A DNA stretch of 64,000 bases from a virus: positions 33,369 to 97,368 of IMG/VR virus record IMGVR_UViG_3300025276_000026; one strand, written 5' to 3'. Position 1 is the first letter of the stretch; every line of letters begins with the position of its first letter. The position numbers and the translations under genes were made by a program. This document shows, piece after piece, positions 8,914 through 17,399 of this stretch. The notes under the pieces were generated by a model, which saw only the letters and a list, made by a program, of their open reading frames with translations, ran no database searches and had not been told where the DNA came from.

Positions 8914-10160
8914 GGTTCTATTATTTGTCCTTTTATGCTTTGAACGAGGTAGTATAAACAAAGTGGTGCAACCATCAATCCGATTCTTGCTCCCTTGTCG
9001 TCATAATCACCTGTCATTTTATAATCATTAGGTAAAGTCATTATCCTTACCATTTCTTGAGGTGTATAAATTCTTTTACCACCATGGTGGAAATGATTAC
9101 CACCCATAAACTTTGGTTGACACCCTGCTTCAGTCAATGAATGAGCTGGAAGATGTTTAGGAACGATTCTTGACATGTAGTAAGAATGTTTCTCATCTTC
9201 GGGTTTGATATGTCCAAGTCTAATGTTCTCTTGGAACCATGGTTTTACGATATGGTCTCCGATAGATGTATATGCTTGGTTCTCTCTTTCTTTAAGTACA
9301 GGGGTGAGTCCAAGACATGGAGTACACTCTGCAAATTCTTCCTTTGGGTGTACATCAAATCCATTTACCCAATGTCCTTTGGAAGATTCATCCATTGCAG
9401 TTTCTAAATAAGCTGCATCAATAATGTTCTGTTCGTCTGTTTCTAAATCGTGAATTGCATCTTCAATGGATGCAAATTCTTTTACTGGGTCGGGGAAAAC
9501 TGAAGACATGCACATCCAAGGCATTCCAATTCCTTCTAGTACATCATCACGTACACCAACCATGAATACTCTTTCTCTCTTCTGAGGTACACCATGCTGA
9601 TGTCCCTTCATAACTTTCCAAGTCACTGAGTATCCTAGTGCTTCGAAGTCGTTTACCATCCTGTTTAGATGGTCTCTTGCATAGTCCATTGAAAGACCCT
9701 TCACGTTCTCACATATTATAACTTTAGGCATTAACCCTTCGGCAATCCTAATCATTTCCCATGTAAGGTCTTCAATGTTCTGTTGCTTCATACCATAAGC
9801 CATCTTCTCTTTGTTCCAACCTTCTTTCTTGGAACCTGCCATAGAAAATGGTGGACAAGGTGGTGACCCATCCATGATATCTAATTCGTATTTCTTAAGT
9901 CCACTAAGCTCCATGATACCTTCTGCAGTGACTTCTTTGATGTCTCTACATTCGTGTACTGTGTTAGGGAAGTTTTCTAGGTAGGTGTCAACATGTAACT
10001 GTTGGAACTCGTTCATGTAACGAACGTCACCACCTGCTAGTTTGTAACCACATGAAGAACCCCCACCACCAGCAAAGAAAGTAATGTAATTAAACTGTTT
10101 ACTTTCACTGTTACGGTGAAGGTCTTCTAGGTTGTATTGAAAATATTTATTATCACTCAT
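8886..10160 (-). CDS. dcm: DNA (cytosine-5-)-methyltransferase
   Basis: About 424 aa with the ordered C5-MTase motifs: I (TFFAGGGGSSCGYKL, SAM binding), IV (DGSPPCPPFS with catalytic C102), VI (CENVKGL, E151), VIII (QKRERVFMVG) and a C-terminal motif X-like region (RIGLMVAPLCLYYLV). The target-recognition region lies between VIII and GGNHFHHGG. No restriction enzyme neighbours it, so it is not an R-M pair; its partner is the overlapping TET-like gene. The ATG at 10160 is chosen because GGAG lies 6 bases before it, and the upstream ATG at 10172 sits inside the -10 box. Confidence 0.95.
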   Translation of the reverse strand: MSDNKYFQYNLEDLHRNSESKQFNYITFFAGGGGSSCGYKLAGGDVRYMNEFQQLHVDTYLENFPNTVHECRDIKEVTAEGIMELSGLKKYELDIMDGSPPCPPFSMAGSKKEGWNKEKMAYGMKQQNIEDLTWEMIRIAEGLMPKVIICENVKGLSMDYARDHLNRMVNDFEALGYSVTWKVMKGHQHGVPQKRERVFMVGVRDDVLEGIGMPWMCMSSVFPDPVKEFASIEDAIHDLETDEQNIIDAAYLETAMDESSKGHWVNGFDVHPKEEFAECTPCLGLTPVLKERENQAYTSIGDHIVKPWFQENIRLGHIKPEDEKHSYYMSRIVPKHLPAHSLTEAGCQPKFMGGNHFHHGGKRIYTPQEMVRIMTLPNDYKMTGDYDDKGARIGLMVAPLCLYYLVQSIKGQIIEPWNSLQQKT

Positions 10161-10170
10161 CATAGACTCC

Positions 10171-10200
10171 ATTATACTATATTTAGCACAACTCTGTCAA
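10171..10200 (-). promoter_or_regulatory. Strong early promoter for the methyltransferase operon
   Basis: The minus strand reads TTGACA (10195-10200), an 18-base spacer, then TATAAT (10171-10176). Both hexamers are perfect consensus, so the modification cassette should be expressed early and strongly. Confidence 0.8.
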
Positions 10201-10208
10201 GGCGATTT

Positions 10209-10733
10209 CTAAAGATTTTTCAATATATTTTCAGGGCTTGAAACTTCATAAGGGTCGGACTCTGCATTATCAGTGTATCCTTCTTCAATGAATGCTTTTT
10301 CAATTACACCATCGTTAACAACGACTGCATATCTCCAAGACCTATATCCGAAACCAAGATTTGATTTAGAACATTCTGCACCAATCAAATGTGTGAACTC
10401 ACCATTACCATCGGGTAGTGGGTAAACATTCTTGATACCTAATGATTCAAACCATGTGTTCATAACGAATGTATCGTTAACTGAAACACAATAAATCTCA
10501 TCGATTCCTTTTGCTCTGAACTCTTCGAATTTCTCTTCAAAGCCAGGCAGTTGTTGTGTAGAACATGTTGGTGTGAATGCGCCAGGCAATCCAAATATGA
10601 TTACTCTTTTACCAGCAAACTGTTCTTTAGTGTCTAGTGATACAAACTCACCGTCAATTCTCTGAGGTATAATTACTTCGGGAACTGTTGTAGTCCCTTC
10701 GATAATTTCTAATCCCATTGTTACTTCTGTCAT
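10209..10733 (-). CDS. Peroxiredoxin (Prx5-type)
   Basis: 174 aa thiol peroxidase. The peroxidatic motif is PGAFTPTC with T54 and C57, and the later GYRSWRYAVVV supplies the conserved arginine. It would reduce H2O2 or alkyl peroxides in the host cytoplasm. There is no fused glutaredoxin domain, so it depends on host thiols. It has its own promoter and a Shine-Dalgarno (GGAG, 8 bases before ATG). Carried as a single gene beside Hsp20, it looks like a stress-protection gene taken from a host. Confidence 0.9.
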   Translation of the reverse strand: MTEVTMGLEIIEGTTTVPEVIIPQRIDGEFVSLDTKEQFAGKRVIIFGLPGAFTPTCSTQQLPGFEEKFEEFRAKGIDEIYCVSVNDTFVMNTWFESLGIKNVYPLPDGNGEFTHLIGAECSKSNLGFGYRSWRYAVVVNDGVIEKAFIEEGYTDNAESDPYEVSSPENILKNL

Positions 10734-10764
10734 AATCTATACTCCATAATAAATAGATACACCC

Positions 10765-10793
10765 ATTGTAACATCAATGAGTATATCTTTCAA
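10765..10793 (-). promoter_or_regulatory. Promoter for the peroxiredoxin gene
   Basis: The minus strand reads TTGAAA (10788-10793), 17 bases, TACAAT (10765-10770), about 30 bases before the start codon. Confidence 0.6.
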
Positions 10794-10802
10794 GGGGGTT
10801 TC

Positions 10803-11240
10803 TTAAGAAATTTTGATTTCTTGAGGTTTATCTTCTTCGGGTATAATCCTTTCTAAAGACACACTCAAAATACCATTCTTCATGTCTGCACCTTTAACGA
10901 CAATGTCGTCTGCAAGTGTGAATGTTCTTTTGAATGAACGAGATGCAAGTCCTCTATGGACATACTCAAGTTCTTCTCCACCCTTTTGTTTACCTTCGAT
11001 AAGAAGTACATTTTTCTCTTTTGAGATTGTGATATCTTTCTTATCAAATCCAGCCAGTGCAAGTTCGATACTGAAGTTCTCTGCATCGTGTTTTACAATA
11101 TTGTAAGGTGGATAGTTTGTATTAGTCGGTGACTGATTGGCACGTTCTAATAGTTGAAGAGTTCTGTCGAACCCGATTGCGAATGGGAATTCTTTCCCGA
11201 AATTGAAGATGTCGAAATCTCCGAGCTGTTTACTTGTCAT
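10803..11240 (-). CDS. hsp20: Small heat-shock protein (Hsp20/IbpA-like)
   Basis: 145 aa alpha-crystallin-domain chaperone. YPPYNIVKHDAENFSIELAL starts the domain, followed by AGFDKKDITISKEKNVLLIEG and the characteristic RGLASRSFKRTFTLADDI; the C-terminus has the IxI-like tail QEIKIS. It would hold unfolded phage or host proteins. Hsp20 is a signature gene of marine T4-like phages. GGAG precedes the ATG, and a perfect TATAAATA late box lies about 60 bases upstream. Confidence 0.92.
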   Translation of the reverse strand: MTSKQLGDFDIFNFGKEFPFAIGFDRTLQLLERANQSPTNTNYPPYNIVKHDAENFSIELALAGFDKKDITISKEKNVLLIEGKQKGGEELEYVHRGLASRSFKRTFTLADDIVVKGADMKNGILSVSLERIIPEEDKPQEIKIS

Positions 11241-11299
11241 AGTGTTTCTCCTTTATTAAGCAAGTTATGTTATGTAACCCCTAATGGGCATTACAATAG

Positions 11300-11307
11300 T
11301 ATTTATA
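11300..11307 (-). promoter_or_regulatory. Late promoter for hsp20
   Basis: Perfect TATAAATA on the minus strand in the gap between the cyclase and hsp20, leaving a 5' leader of about 50 bases with a Shine-Dalgarno. Confidence 0.65.
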
Positions 11308-11334
11308 GCATATATGGGGACGAATTTAAAAACT

Positions 11335-13212
11335 TCAAGTCTTTTTAAGTAATCTAGTTTTACCATCGAATAATGGTGCATAGATTTTGACTGGTATCTC
11401 CTTACCTTTAACCTTGATTTCGTCGATGAACTTCCAGTCAATATCGATTTGGTCTTTGGTAAACTCTGAGAATAGAATTGGAGTATCGTATTGTCTAGTC
11501 TGAACTTCAAGTCTGGCTGCAAGGTTGACTGCATCACCGACCACTGAGTAATCGAACCTAAGTTCTGACCCCATATTACCTACGATACATGGGCCTGTGT
11601 TGACCCCTGTGCCGATTACAACTGGTGGTAGGTCTAATCCTTCCTCTACAATATCCTTATTCATCTGTTCAGTAAGTATCTCTATTTCCATTGCAGTTCT
11701 GATAGCCATCTCTGCATGGTTCGGACAATCCAAAGGAGCATTCCAAAATGCCATTAGACAATCGCCCATATATTTGTCGACGGTTCCACCGTTCTTGATT
11801 ACTATCTTAGTCATACCATCGAGGAATCTATTGATGAGTAGGACTAATCCCTCGGGGTCATCGTTTTTCATGTAAGCTTCACTGATTGGAGTGAATCCTA
11901 CGATGTCTGCGAAGAGGAATGAAAGTTCCTTTCTGTCTCCACCTAATCGTAATTTAGAGGGGTCTTTTTGTAGCTCTTCAATCATGTCGGGAGATAAATA
12001 CTTTTGGAACTGCTTCTTGATTTGTTGCTTTTCTTGGAAAGTCACATAGTATTTGTTAAACGAAGCATGACCGAAAACTACTAAGGAGGCCAACGATGAA
12101 AAGAAGGTATCGAAAAGAACGAGCTCTGAAGTCCAAATATAATAACTCCCGCCAATCTGGCATACTACAAGTAATAGAAACCCTGTCCCCGAAAGAACTG
12201 TGGGAAGCTTGTAAACCATCGCAAGTATCATTAGCAAAACTATCAGAAGAAGAGCAGTCTCTAGTGATTCAAGATAGTAGGATTGTTGTATTTGAACTCC
12301 TGTCAAAACGGTTTGAAGCAGGTTCGCTTGCACTTCGTGGGGATACATTACACCCCTTGGGGTTGAAACTGGATTATTCAAACCCTCTGCGGTTAGACCC
12401 CATACAAGTATTTTATTCTCAACATTAGAATCGGGTAAGTCTACAGCAGAAATCCTTTGGAAAGTGTTCCAATAGGATATCATTACGTCACTGGTTGGAG
12501 TGGTGGTTATCGGTTTGTCTCTTCCCATCCGAACCCACTCCACTCCAGTCTCGGGTGTGATTCTAGTTTGATAACTTGGTTGTTCTCTAAGGGCTCTTAA
12601 AGCTTCTAACATTAGTGAGGGGTACACTTCACCGTTTGCCGTAACCAATAGTGGTACAGACCGCGTGGTACCGTCAAAATTGGGTGTTCCAGTGACCGCT
12701 GGGGTAGCCGTCACAACTCCAACTCCATAGGTGTTACTCATCAAAATTTCAATCGGACTAACAATCCCATCGAAGTTCCATAGAAAATCTTTAGGTTCCC
12801 CACCCCCAAACGTTGAGTTACCAACAAATGGTGCAGAACCTTTTTGAGTTTGTGAGGTTGGAGCAGCTCCGAGTATTGTGAGACGGTTTACTAATCCTTC
12901 TGCGAATACCGCGTCTTGTGTTGGGTCTCTATCGGGTTTTGAAAATAGCATACCAAAAATATGAGTGTTGCTATAATGGGTATTAAGAAGCAAGTCACGA
13001 TAAATCCCACGACGAATAGGATACTGTCCGTAAGTTTCAAGAGATTTTTCGTCAATGTCGACGAGAATGATGTTATCGACATAGAATTCTTCCTGTTGTT
13101 GGTGTAAGTAATCGAACCATGACCATGATATGTTCTCTATAAAATATGGGTTCCATATCTTAAGTGCAAAGAGAGCTAGTATAGTTACTAATACTGTTTT
13201 CCAAGTATACAT
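11335..13212 (-). CDS. CHASE2-domain class III adenylate/guanylate cyclase
   Basis: 625 aa membrane sensor cyclase. Order: N-terminal TM (residues 6-20), extracytoplasmic CHASE2 domain (IILVDIDEKSLETYGQYPI, RRGIYRDLL), three TM helices at roughly 320-390, then a cytoplasmic class III cyclase domain. The cyclase has the metal-binding Asp of FLFADIVGFT, the second Asp in DKYMGDCLMAF, and the C-terminal catalytic segment DYSVVGDAVNLAARLE, so it looks active. It directly follows the curlin-like gene in the same operon, with a FecR-like gene nearby; CHASE2 cyclases and FecR proteins often neighbour each other in bacteria. It would make cAMP in response to an outside signal. Confidence 0.93.
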   Translation of the reverse strand: MYTWKTVLVTILALFALKIWNPYFIENISWSWFDYLHQQQEEFYVDNIILVDIDEKSLETYGQYPIRRGIYRDLLLNTHYSNTHIFGMLFSKPDRDPTQDAVFAEGLVNRLTILGAAPTSQTQKGSAPFVGNSTFGGGEPKDFLWNFDGIVSPIEILMSNTYGVGVVTATPAVTGTPNFDGTTRSVPLLVTANGEVYPSLMLEALRALREQPSYQTRITPETGVEWVRMGRDKPITTTPTSDVMISYWNTFQRISAVDLPDSNVENKILVWGLTAEGLNNPVSTPRGVMYPHEVQANLLQTVLTGVQIQQSYYLESLETALLLIVLLMILAMVYKLPTVLSGTGFLLLVVCQIGGSYYIWTSELVLFDTFFSSLASLVVFGHASFNKYYVTFQEKQQIKKQFQKYLSPDMIEELQKDPSKLRLGGDRKELSFLFADIVGFTPISEAYMKNDDPEGLVLLINRFLDGMTKIVIKNGGTVDKYMGDCLMAFWNAPLDCPNHAEMAIRTAMEIEILTEQMNKDIVEEGLDLPPVVIGTGVNTGPCIVGNMGSELRFDYSVVGDAVNLAARLEVQTRQYDTPILFSEFTKDQIDIDWKFIDEIKVKGKEIPVKIYAPLFDGKTRLLKKT

Positions 13213-14016
13213 CTAGTTTTGTGTGACTGATATATTACAACCACCTGCTGTTTGACAACTTTGAGTTAGTGTATAGTTTTGTACGCTATTACTTTGTTGA
13301 GTTAGATTTATGTTAGTTGAGTATGTTCCTGTTAGGGTTATGTTTGCGTTATGAGCTCCTGAACCACTTTGGGATATAGTACCTGTATTACCATCAACAT
13401 ATGATTTTAATGAAAGAGTTTTCTTTCCATCTGTTTCTTGGACTACATAAAATGAATTATCGTCTGCATACAAGTATACTGTAGCATCATGTTCTGAATA
13501 GGCATTATTGTTACCATTTCTTTGATACCCTGCTAATGCATTATTACTACCGTGGATATCTAGAGTAAGTGTCACTCCACCACCTTCATCACCGTCACTA
13601 GTAAATGTAGTATCGGATGACCCACTTAAAGTAACACCTTGACCCCATCGAACAGAATTACTGTCACCCAAGATATGAAAATCTATATTTGATTCTTTAC
13701 ATGAAGAACCCCTAGTGCAATTTTGTTCAAAGTGAAGTGAATTGGAATCACCATTTAAGTCTCCACCCGAACCTTGTTGAGTACCCCAAGTAGGAACAAA
13801 GGAAATAAAATTCTTGTTTCCTGTTTGTTTGATTAGTATTTGATTTGATGCACCACCTAGTGAAAAGATAGTGTCGTTGTTGAACCCAATTTGAGTTACA
13901 TTGAAGACAAGATTGTCATTGGACTGACTCCCTGTCGTTTCCACATCAACCTTGTTGTTATCGTTTGCGACAACAAACAAGGGTAACATAATTAATAATG
14001 ATAAAAACTTTTTCAT
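13213..14016 (-). CDS. Curlin-repeat secreted amyloid-like protein
   Basis: 267 aa. It begins with a signal peptide (MKKFLSLLIMLPLFVVA, cleavage after A17) and then imperfect curlin-type repeats rich in Q, N, G and S: FNVTQIGFNN, ILIKQTGNKN, TISQSGSGAHN, INLTQQSNS, YTLTQS, NISVTQN at the C-terminus. The Q-x-G-x-x-N spacing is that of CsgA/CsgB. Two pairs of cysteines are present, unusual for curlins. It should leave the cell through the CsgG pore encoded upstream. Good Shine-Dalgarno (AAAGGAT). It could be the major subunit or the nucleator. Confidence 0.8.
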   Translation of the reverse strand: MKKFLSLLIMLPLFVVANDNNKVDVETTGSQSNDNLVFNVTQIGFNNDTIFSLGGASNQILIKQTGNKNFISFVPTWGTQQGSGGDLNGDSNSLHFEQNCTRGSSCKESNIDFHILGDSNSVRWGQGVTLSGSSDTTFTSDGDEGGGVTLTLDIHGSNNALAGYQRNGNNNAYSEHDATVYLYADDNSFYVVQETDGKKTLSLKSYVDGNTGTISQSGSGAHNANITLTGTYSTNINLTQQSNSVQNYTLTQSCQTAGGCNISVTQN

Positions 14017-14023
14017 AATCCTT

Positions 14024-14170
14024 TTAGATTAACCATTGAAACAATAAGCATAAAATAACTCCTTCAGAAAATGATAACCAATACATATGGTAATCATCTA
14101 GTCGCATAGCTTTTTGAAATCCAAAGATTTGGTTCTCATGCCATACACGGAATTTTTCTGATATGTTCAT
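14024..14170 (-). CDS. Small membrane-tail protein in the curli island, 48 aa
   Basis: A short frame with a good Shine-Dalgarno (AGGAGAATAT before ATG). It begins MNISEKFRVWHENQIFGF and ends in one hydrophobic segment (WLSFSEGVILCLLFQWLI), so it is probably tail-anchored. It fills the gap between the FecR-like and curlin genes and ends 7 bases before the latter. No family recognised. Confidence 0.55.
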   Translation of the reverse strand: MNISEKFRVWHENQIFGFQKAMRLDDYHMYWLSFSEGVILCLLFQWLI

Positions 14171-14178
14171 ATATTCTC

Positions 14179-15318
14179 CTAGTTTGTTTGTGTGATGGTA
14201 ATATTTAGAGACGAACCATCACCCACCTGTATTGATGACTCTTTTTCGTCTGTTATGGTTCTAATGGATGCTTGTGCAAACATCGGTAACTTAATAGATA
14301 TAATTCCATTAACTTCCCTGTAGAACCATATTTGACCAAGACCCTTGTCTACAATAGTAGAATATTGTGTGTCTTTGTCAAAGCCTGGCAGAGTTCCGTC
14401 AATACGAACCACTCCGAAGGCATTAGATTGTTGTCTGTCGAGACCAACCTTACGGTCAATGTCTAAAACTACATCTAATAAATCTTGTAAGAAATCGACA
14501 TCAAGTAAATCTCTGTCGAGCTCTGTGTATTCTAACTCATCATCTTCAAAGTACTGTTCTTCCAAGTCATTAAACTCTAGGAAGTCCACGTCAAGAACGT
14601 TACTTGTATCGTTCTCTTTACTACTCTGTTCTTCTGCAACCTGTTTGTTCACCTCTTCGGGTGGACTGACAATGAATAAGTTGTCAATCAAGTTGGGTGT
14701 AATTCCATTAACCACTATTGGTTTAGTTGGTGAATCATCGTATGTAGAAACCATTGTTGCTTGATACGCTTCATCCAATAATACCTGTCCGCCTGCATTA
14801 CTAACTAGGATACTTCCCGAAGGAGCTCCCCATTTATCGGGTAGCAGTATCACAAGTGACCTTCCGATTTCATCAATAGATGTTGTGAAGTCGGTGCCGT
14901 TAACTGTTATCTGTGCAGTCGGTGTAGTTATATTTATGTTAGCTTTCTTAATCTTTCCACCAAAACCCGAAGCAAATCGAGCGGTGCCTTGTGCCATACG
15001 AATGGCCATCTTGGACTTTGAAGGGTCGGGGTCATAGTAAACCTCGTCTATCCATACCTTTGAATGTTCTGTTAAATCCAGTTGTTCCGTACCTTGGAAT
15101 TGGATTTTCATTCTGCCGTTCTGAGTCTGTGCTGTATCATACATCAGCACATCGGATTCATCTGTTGCAGATATCACGGAAGTTTCTCCGTCTCTCTGAA
15201 GACCAGCTGAACCCTTGTATTCGATAATCTGACCTATCGGTTCACCATATGATAGTGAACTGATAAGTAAGAGATTAACTATCGTTGTCGTCTTTCTGAA
15301 TAATGTCGATGTTAGCAT
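14179..15318 (-). CDS. FecR-domain periplasmic protein
   Basis: 379 aa. Signal peptide to about residue 25 (LLLISSLSYGEPIG), then a FecR domain: IGQIIEYKGSAGLQRDGE, LMYDTAQTQNGRMKIQFQ, IRMAQGTARFASG, ITTPTAQITVNGTDFT. Next come a very acidic linker (about residues 225-285) and a C-terminal domain ending SSLNITITQTN, which resembles the end of the adjacent curlin-like protein. It has no TM to contact a sigma factor, so it is not a classical FecR anti-sigma regulator. It may bind the curlins or the CHASE2 cyclase sensor. It overlaps the upstream curlin gene by 44 bases. Confidence 0.8.
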   Translation of the reverse strand: MLTSTLFRKTTTIVNLLLISSLSYGEPIGQIIEYKGSAGLQRDGETSVISATDESDVLMYDTAQTQNGRMKIQFQGTEQLDLTEHSKVWIDEVYYDPDPSKSKMAIRMAQGTARFASGFGGKIKKANINITTPTAQITVNGTDFTTSIDEIGRSLVILLPDKWGAPSGSILVSNAGGQVLLDEAYQATMVSTYDDSPTKPIVVNGITPNLIDNLFIVSPPEEVNKQVAEEQSSKENDTSNVLDVDFLEFNDLEEQYFEDDELEYTELDRDLLDVDFLQDLLDVVLDIDRKVGLDRQQSNAFGVVRIDGTLPGFDKDTQYSTIVDKGLGQIWFYREVNGIISIKLPMFAQASIRTITDEKESSIQVGDGSSLNITITQTN

Positions 15319-16006
15319 TAGAGGTCACAAATGATACGTCAATGATACCACTACAAGATTGACCACTCGGACAACTTGTATCTGAACCACTCTTCTGAAT
15401 GATATCAATATCATTGCCTGAACCAGTTAAGATTGCAGTGATTTTATTATCAGTCGCGTCAGCTTGAATGGTATTAATGTCGTTTGATGAACCACTTACA
15501 GTCCAGTTCCAAACAGCATTATCCGAATCAACTTTGGTTGTGAATACGTTACTTGAACCACCTACTACTAAGTCCCAGTTTAAGTATTCTGCTGATGCAG
15601 TGTAACCGACATCTATATCAAACGTGTTAGATGAACCTGTTACAGCACCTGCCATGTTTAAGTTGTCTGCACTACCTTGATAACCTATGTTCCAATCCAT
15701 TGAGTTCGAACCACCAGTAAATGTTAAATTTACTGTTGAACTATCTGCAATGAAAGGGCCGTATAGTTTGTTGACATCACCAAATTGTACTAGTGTGAAA
15801 CTGTTGTTTGCACCAGTAAGAATCATGTCAGCAGATGTTCCCGAGAAATTATCTAAACCGACTTTGTTTCCGTAACCTTTCTGAGTGAAGTTCAACGTTA
15901 GGGCTGTACCACTTTGTTGTAACCATATTTCGTTATCGTCTGCTCCTGCAAATGCAGTAGTCGATAATCCTAATGTTAACATAATCAATAATAATTTATT
16001 CTTCAT
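15275..16006 (-). CDS. Second curlin-like secreted protein
   Basis: 243 aa with a signal peptide ending TTAFA (about residue 20). The mature part has regularly spaced beta-strand repeats with S/N/G turns: NFTQKGYGNKVG, LTGANNSFTLVQFGDVN, FTGGSNSMDW, VTGSSNTFDI, VGGSSNVFTT, VSGSSNDINTIQ, LTGSGNDIDIIQ. The [TG]-G-[SA]-[SGN]-N turn with alternating hydrophobics is amyloid-like and less canonical than CsgA. It has a Shine-Dalgarno (AGGAG) and overlaps csgG by 11 bases, so secretion partner and substrate are co-translated. Confidence 0.78.
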   Translation of the reverse strand: MKNKLLLIMLTLGLSTTAFAGADDNEIWLQQSGTALTLNFTQKGYGNKVGLDNFSGTSADMILTGANNSFTLVQFGDVNKLYGPFIADSSTVNLTFTGGSNSMDWNIGYQGSADNLNMAGAVTGSSNTFDIDVGYTASAEYLNWDLVVGGSSNVFTTKVDSDNAVWNWTVSGSSNDINTIQADATDNKITAILTGSGNDIDIIQKSGSDTSCPSGQSCSGIIDVSFVTSNANIDIIQKDDNDS

Positions 16007-16904
16007 GTTTTTCTCCTATTGAATGTAACTCGTTTCTTCCATGTGTTCCATGGGGGTGACGATGTTCATCTTTAATTACCCAAAAACTTCTATCGTGTCC
16101 TTGGTATATTAGTTCTAGAACGGCAAGTTCAATTGCTGAACGTGTTGCTTTCGTAACACCTTCATTTTCTGCTCTGCCATCTTCCATTTCAATTAACTTC
16201 GTATCCATATCAACGAAGCGGAATACATCATAACCACCACCTGTACTTAGAATCGTTTTCTGAGTCTGTACATTCAGTAAAATCTCACCAGTTAAAGTTG
16301 ATATTCCTCTCAACGATACGGTGATAACATCCCTACGATATGAAATAGAACTGCCAATACCTAAGTATCTTGCGCCTCTTCCACCGCTTTCGATGTTCGA
16401 ATCATAACCAATAATCCCACCTTCCAGTAGGATTCCTGCGAAGAGCAAGGGTTGAATTCCTGTTGGGGAACCCTCATTACCTTCCTGTTCTGCAAAACTT
16501 TCTCTAGTAGAACGAATGATTTGACGCTCTCTTACTAGTGCATCTAAACTTGTTCTCTCTACTACTCTAAACCATTTACCCTTCCCTGCTGTCTTAAGTG
16601 CATCAATCAAAAATGATTCAGCTCCTTGTGTGACTGCAGTGGAGAAAGATGCAATTCCATCTTTACTCTTACGTTGTCCTGTCTTATCCATGAAAGCGTA
16701 GACTGCAACGACTGGCATTACATCTGCTGGTGGTAACAGTAACAACTCTTTATAAGTAGGTATATTTACTACTTCTGCCTTCTCAATGCACTCACCCACC
16801 TTACTCATTACAAGAGAGGTGCAACTGTCGGTCATAGACGGAATACTTGCACACCCAGTGGTGAACAAGACCGTTATCAGTCCTATAATTGCCCATTGCT
16901 TCAT
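15996..16904 (-). CDS. csgG: CsgG curli secretion channel lipoprotein
   Basis: 302 aa outer-membrane lipoprotein that forms the nonameric curli export pore. Lipobox FTTGC with C18. It has the family's characteristic segments: PVVAVYAFMDKTGQ, FSTAVTQGAESFLIDAL, WFRVVERTSLDALVRERQII, ILLEGGIIGYDSNIESGG, GARYLGIGSSISYRRD, ITVSLRGISTLTGEILLNVQ, and VFRFVDMDTKL. These align along the whole of E. coli CsgG. The insert before PLLFAGI and the His-rich C-terminus are extra. It is followed by its substrates and preceded by csgF. Confidence 0.95.
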   Translation of the reverse strand: MKQWAIIGLITVLFTTGCASIPSMTDSCTSLVMSKVGECIEKAEVVNIPTYKELLLLPPADVMPVVAVYAFMDKTGQRKSKDGIASFSTAVTQGAESFLIDALKTAGKGKWFRVVERTSLDALVRERQIIRSTRESFAEQEGNEGSPTGIQPLLFAGILLEGGIIGYDSNIESGGRGARYLGIGSSISYRRDVITVSLRGISTLTGEILLNVQTQKTILSTGGGYDVFRFVDMDTKLIEMEDGRAENEGVTKATRSAIELAVLELIYQGHDRSFWVIKDEHRHPHGTHGRNELHSIGEKHEE

Positions 16905-17399
16905 TTAGAAACTTCCTGTACCAACTGGTATATCTAAAATCGTTGTTGTCCCATCCTCGGTCACTATCGTTAATCGAATGAAGTCTACTCCATCCTCTCC
17001 AGTCATCCTTTCATATGTGACTGTATTACCTTCCATTACGAAAGTACCGTAGGCAGCTGCTGTTCCGTTAGAGAACATGTTCTCTACTAACTGTTTTGCT
17101 AACTGAGCATAAATTCTGCTCTCTACGTTTCTTAAAAATTTTGCAAGTGTTGTGTTCTGTGCTTCTCTGTCTGCCTTTGCAATGGCATCTTCTAAATCTT
17201 GTTTTATCTTATCACGTCTAGACTTCTCTTGATTTTCTATAGTCAAATAGTGAGCAGATATCCCTATCCCATTAAAGGATGGACTCTTAAACTTGTGTAC
17301 TATCTCGTCTGCATTGGCATAGTTGATACCAAGACCACATGCTGTTACCAACATTATTAGTCTTACAACGTGCAATTTACTTTCTATTTTTCTCAACAT
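16905..17399 (-). CDS. csgF: CsgF curli assembly factor
   Basis: 164 aa. In E. coli CsgF is exported through CsgG, sits in its mouth and couples secretion to nucleation. Here a signal peptide (GLGINYANA, cleavage before DEIVHKF) is followed by the conserved mature N-terminus HKFKSPSFNG, which in CsgF is the segment that binds the CsgG constriction. SRIYAQLAKQLVENMF matches the helix and TTTILDIPVGTGSF the conserved C-terminus. It ends at the base before csgG. The Shine-Dalgarno AGGAG is 7 bases before the ATG. Confidence 0.9.
   Translation of the reverse strand: MLRKIESKLHVVRLIMLVTACGLGINYANADEIVHKFKSPSFNGIGISAHYLTIENQEKSRRDKIKQDLEDAIAKADREAQNTTLAKFLRNVESRIYAQLAKQLVENMFSNGTAAAYGTFVMEGNTVTYERMTGEDGVDFIRLTIVTEDGTTTILDIPVGTGSF

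Noticed and set aside
8886-10160. Restriction-modification system around the cytosine methyltransferase
   Set aside because: No restriction endonuclease is adjacent. The coupled neighbour is a TET/JBP-like dioxygenase.
12096-12428. A 110-codon plus-strand frame inside the cyclase gene
   Set aside because: It lies wholly within a strongly supported CHASE2-cyclase gene and has no family features.
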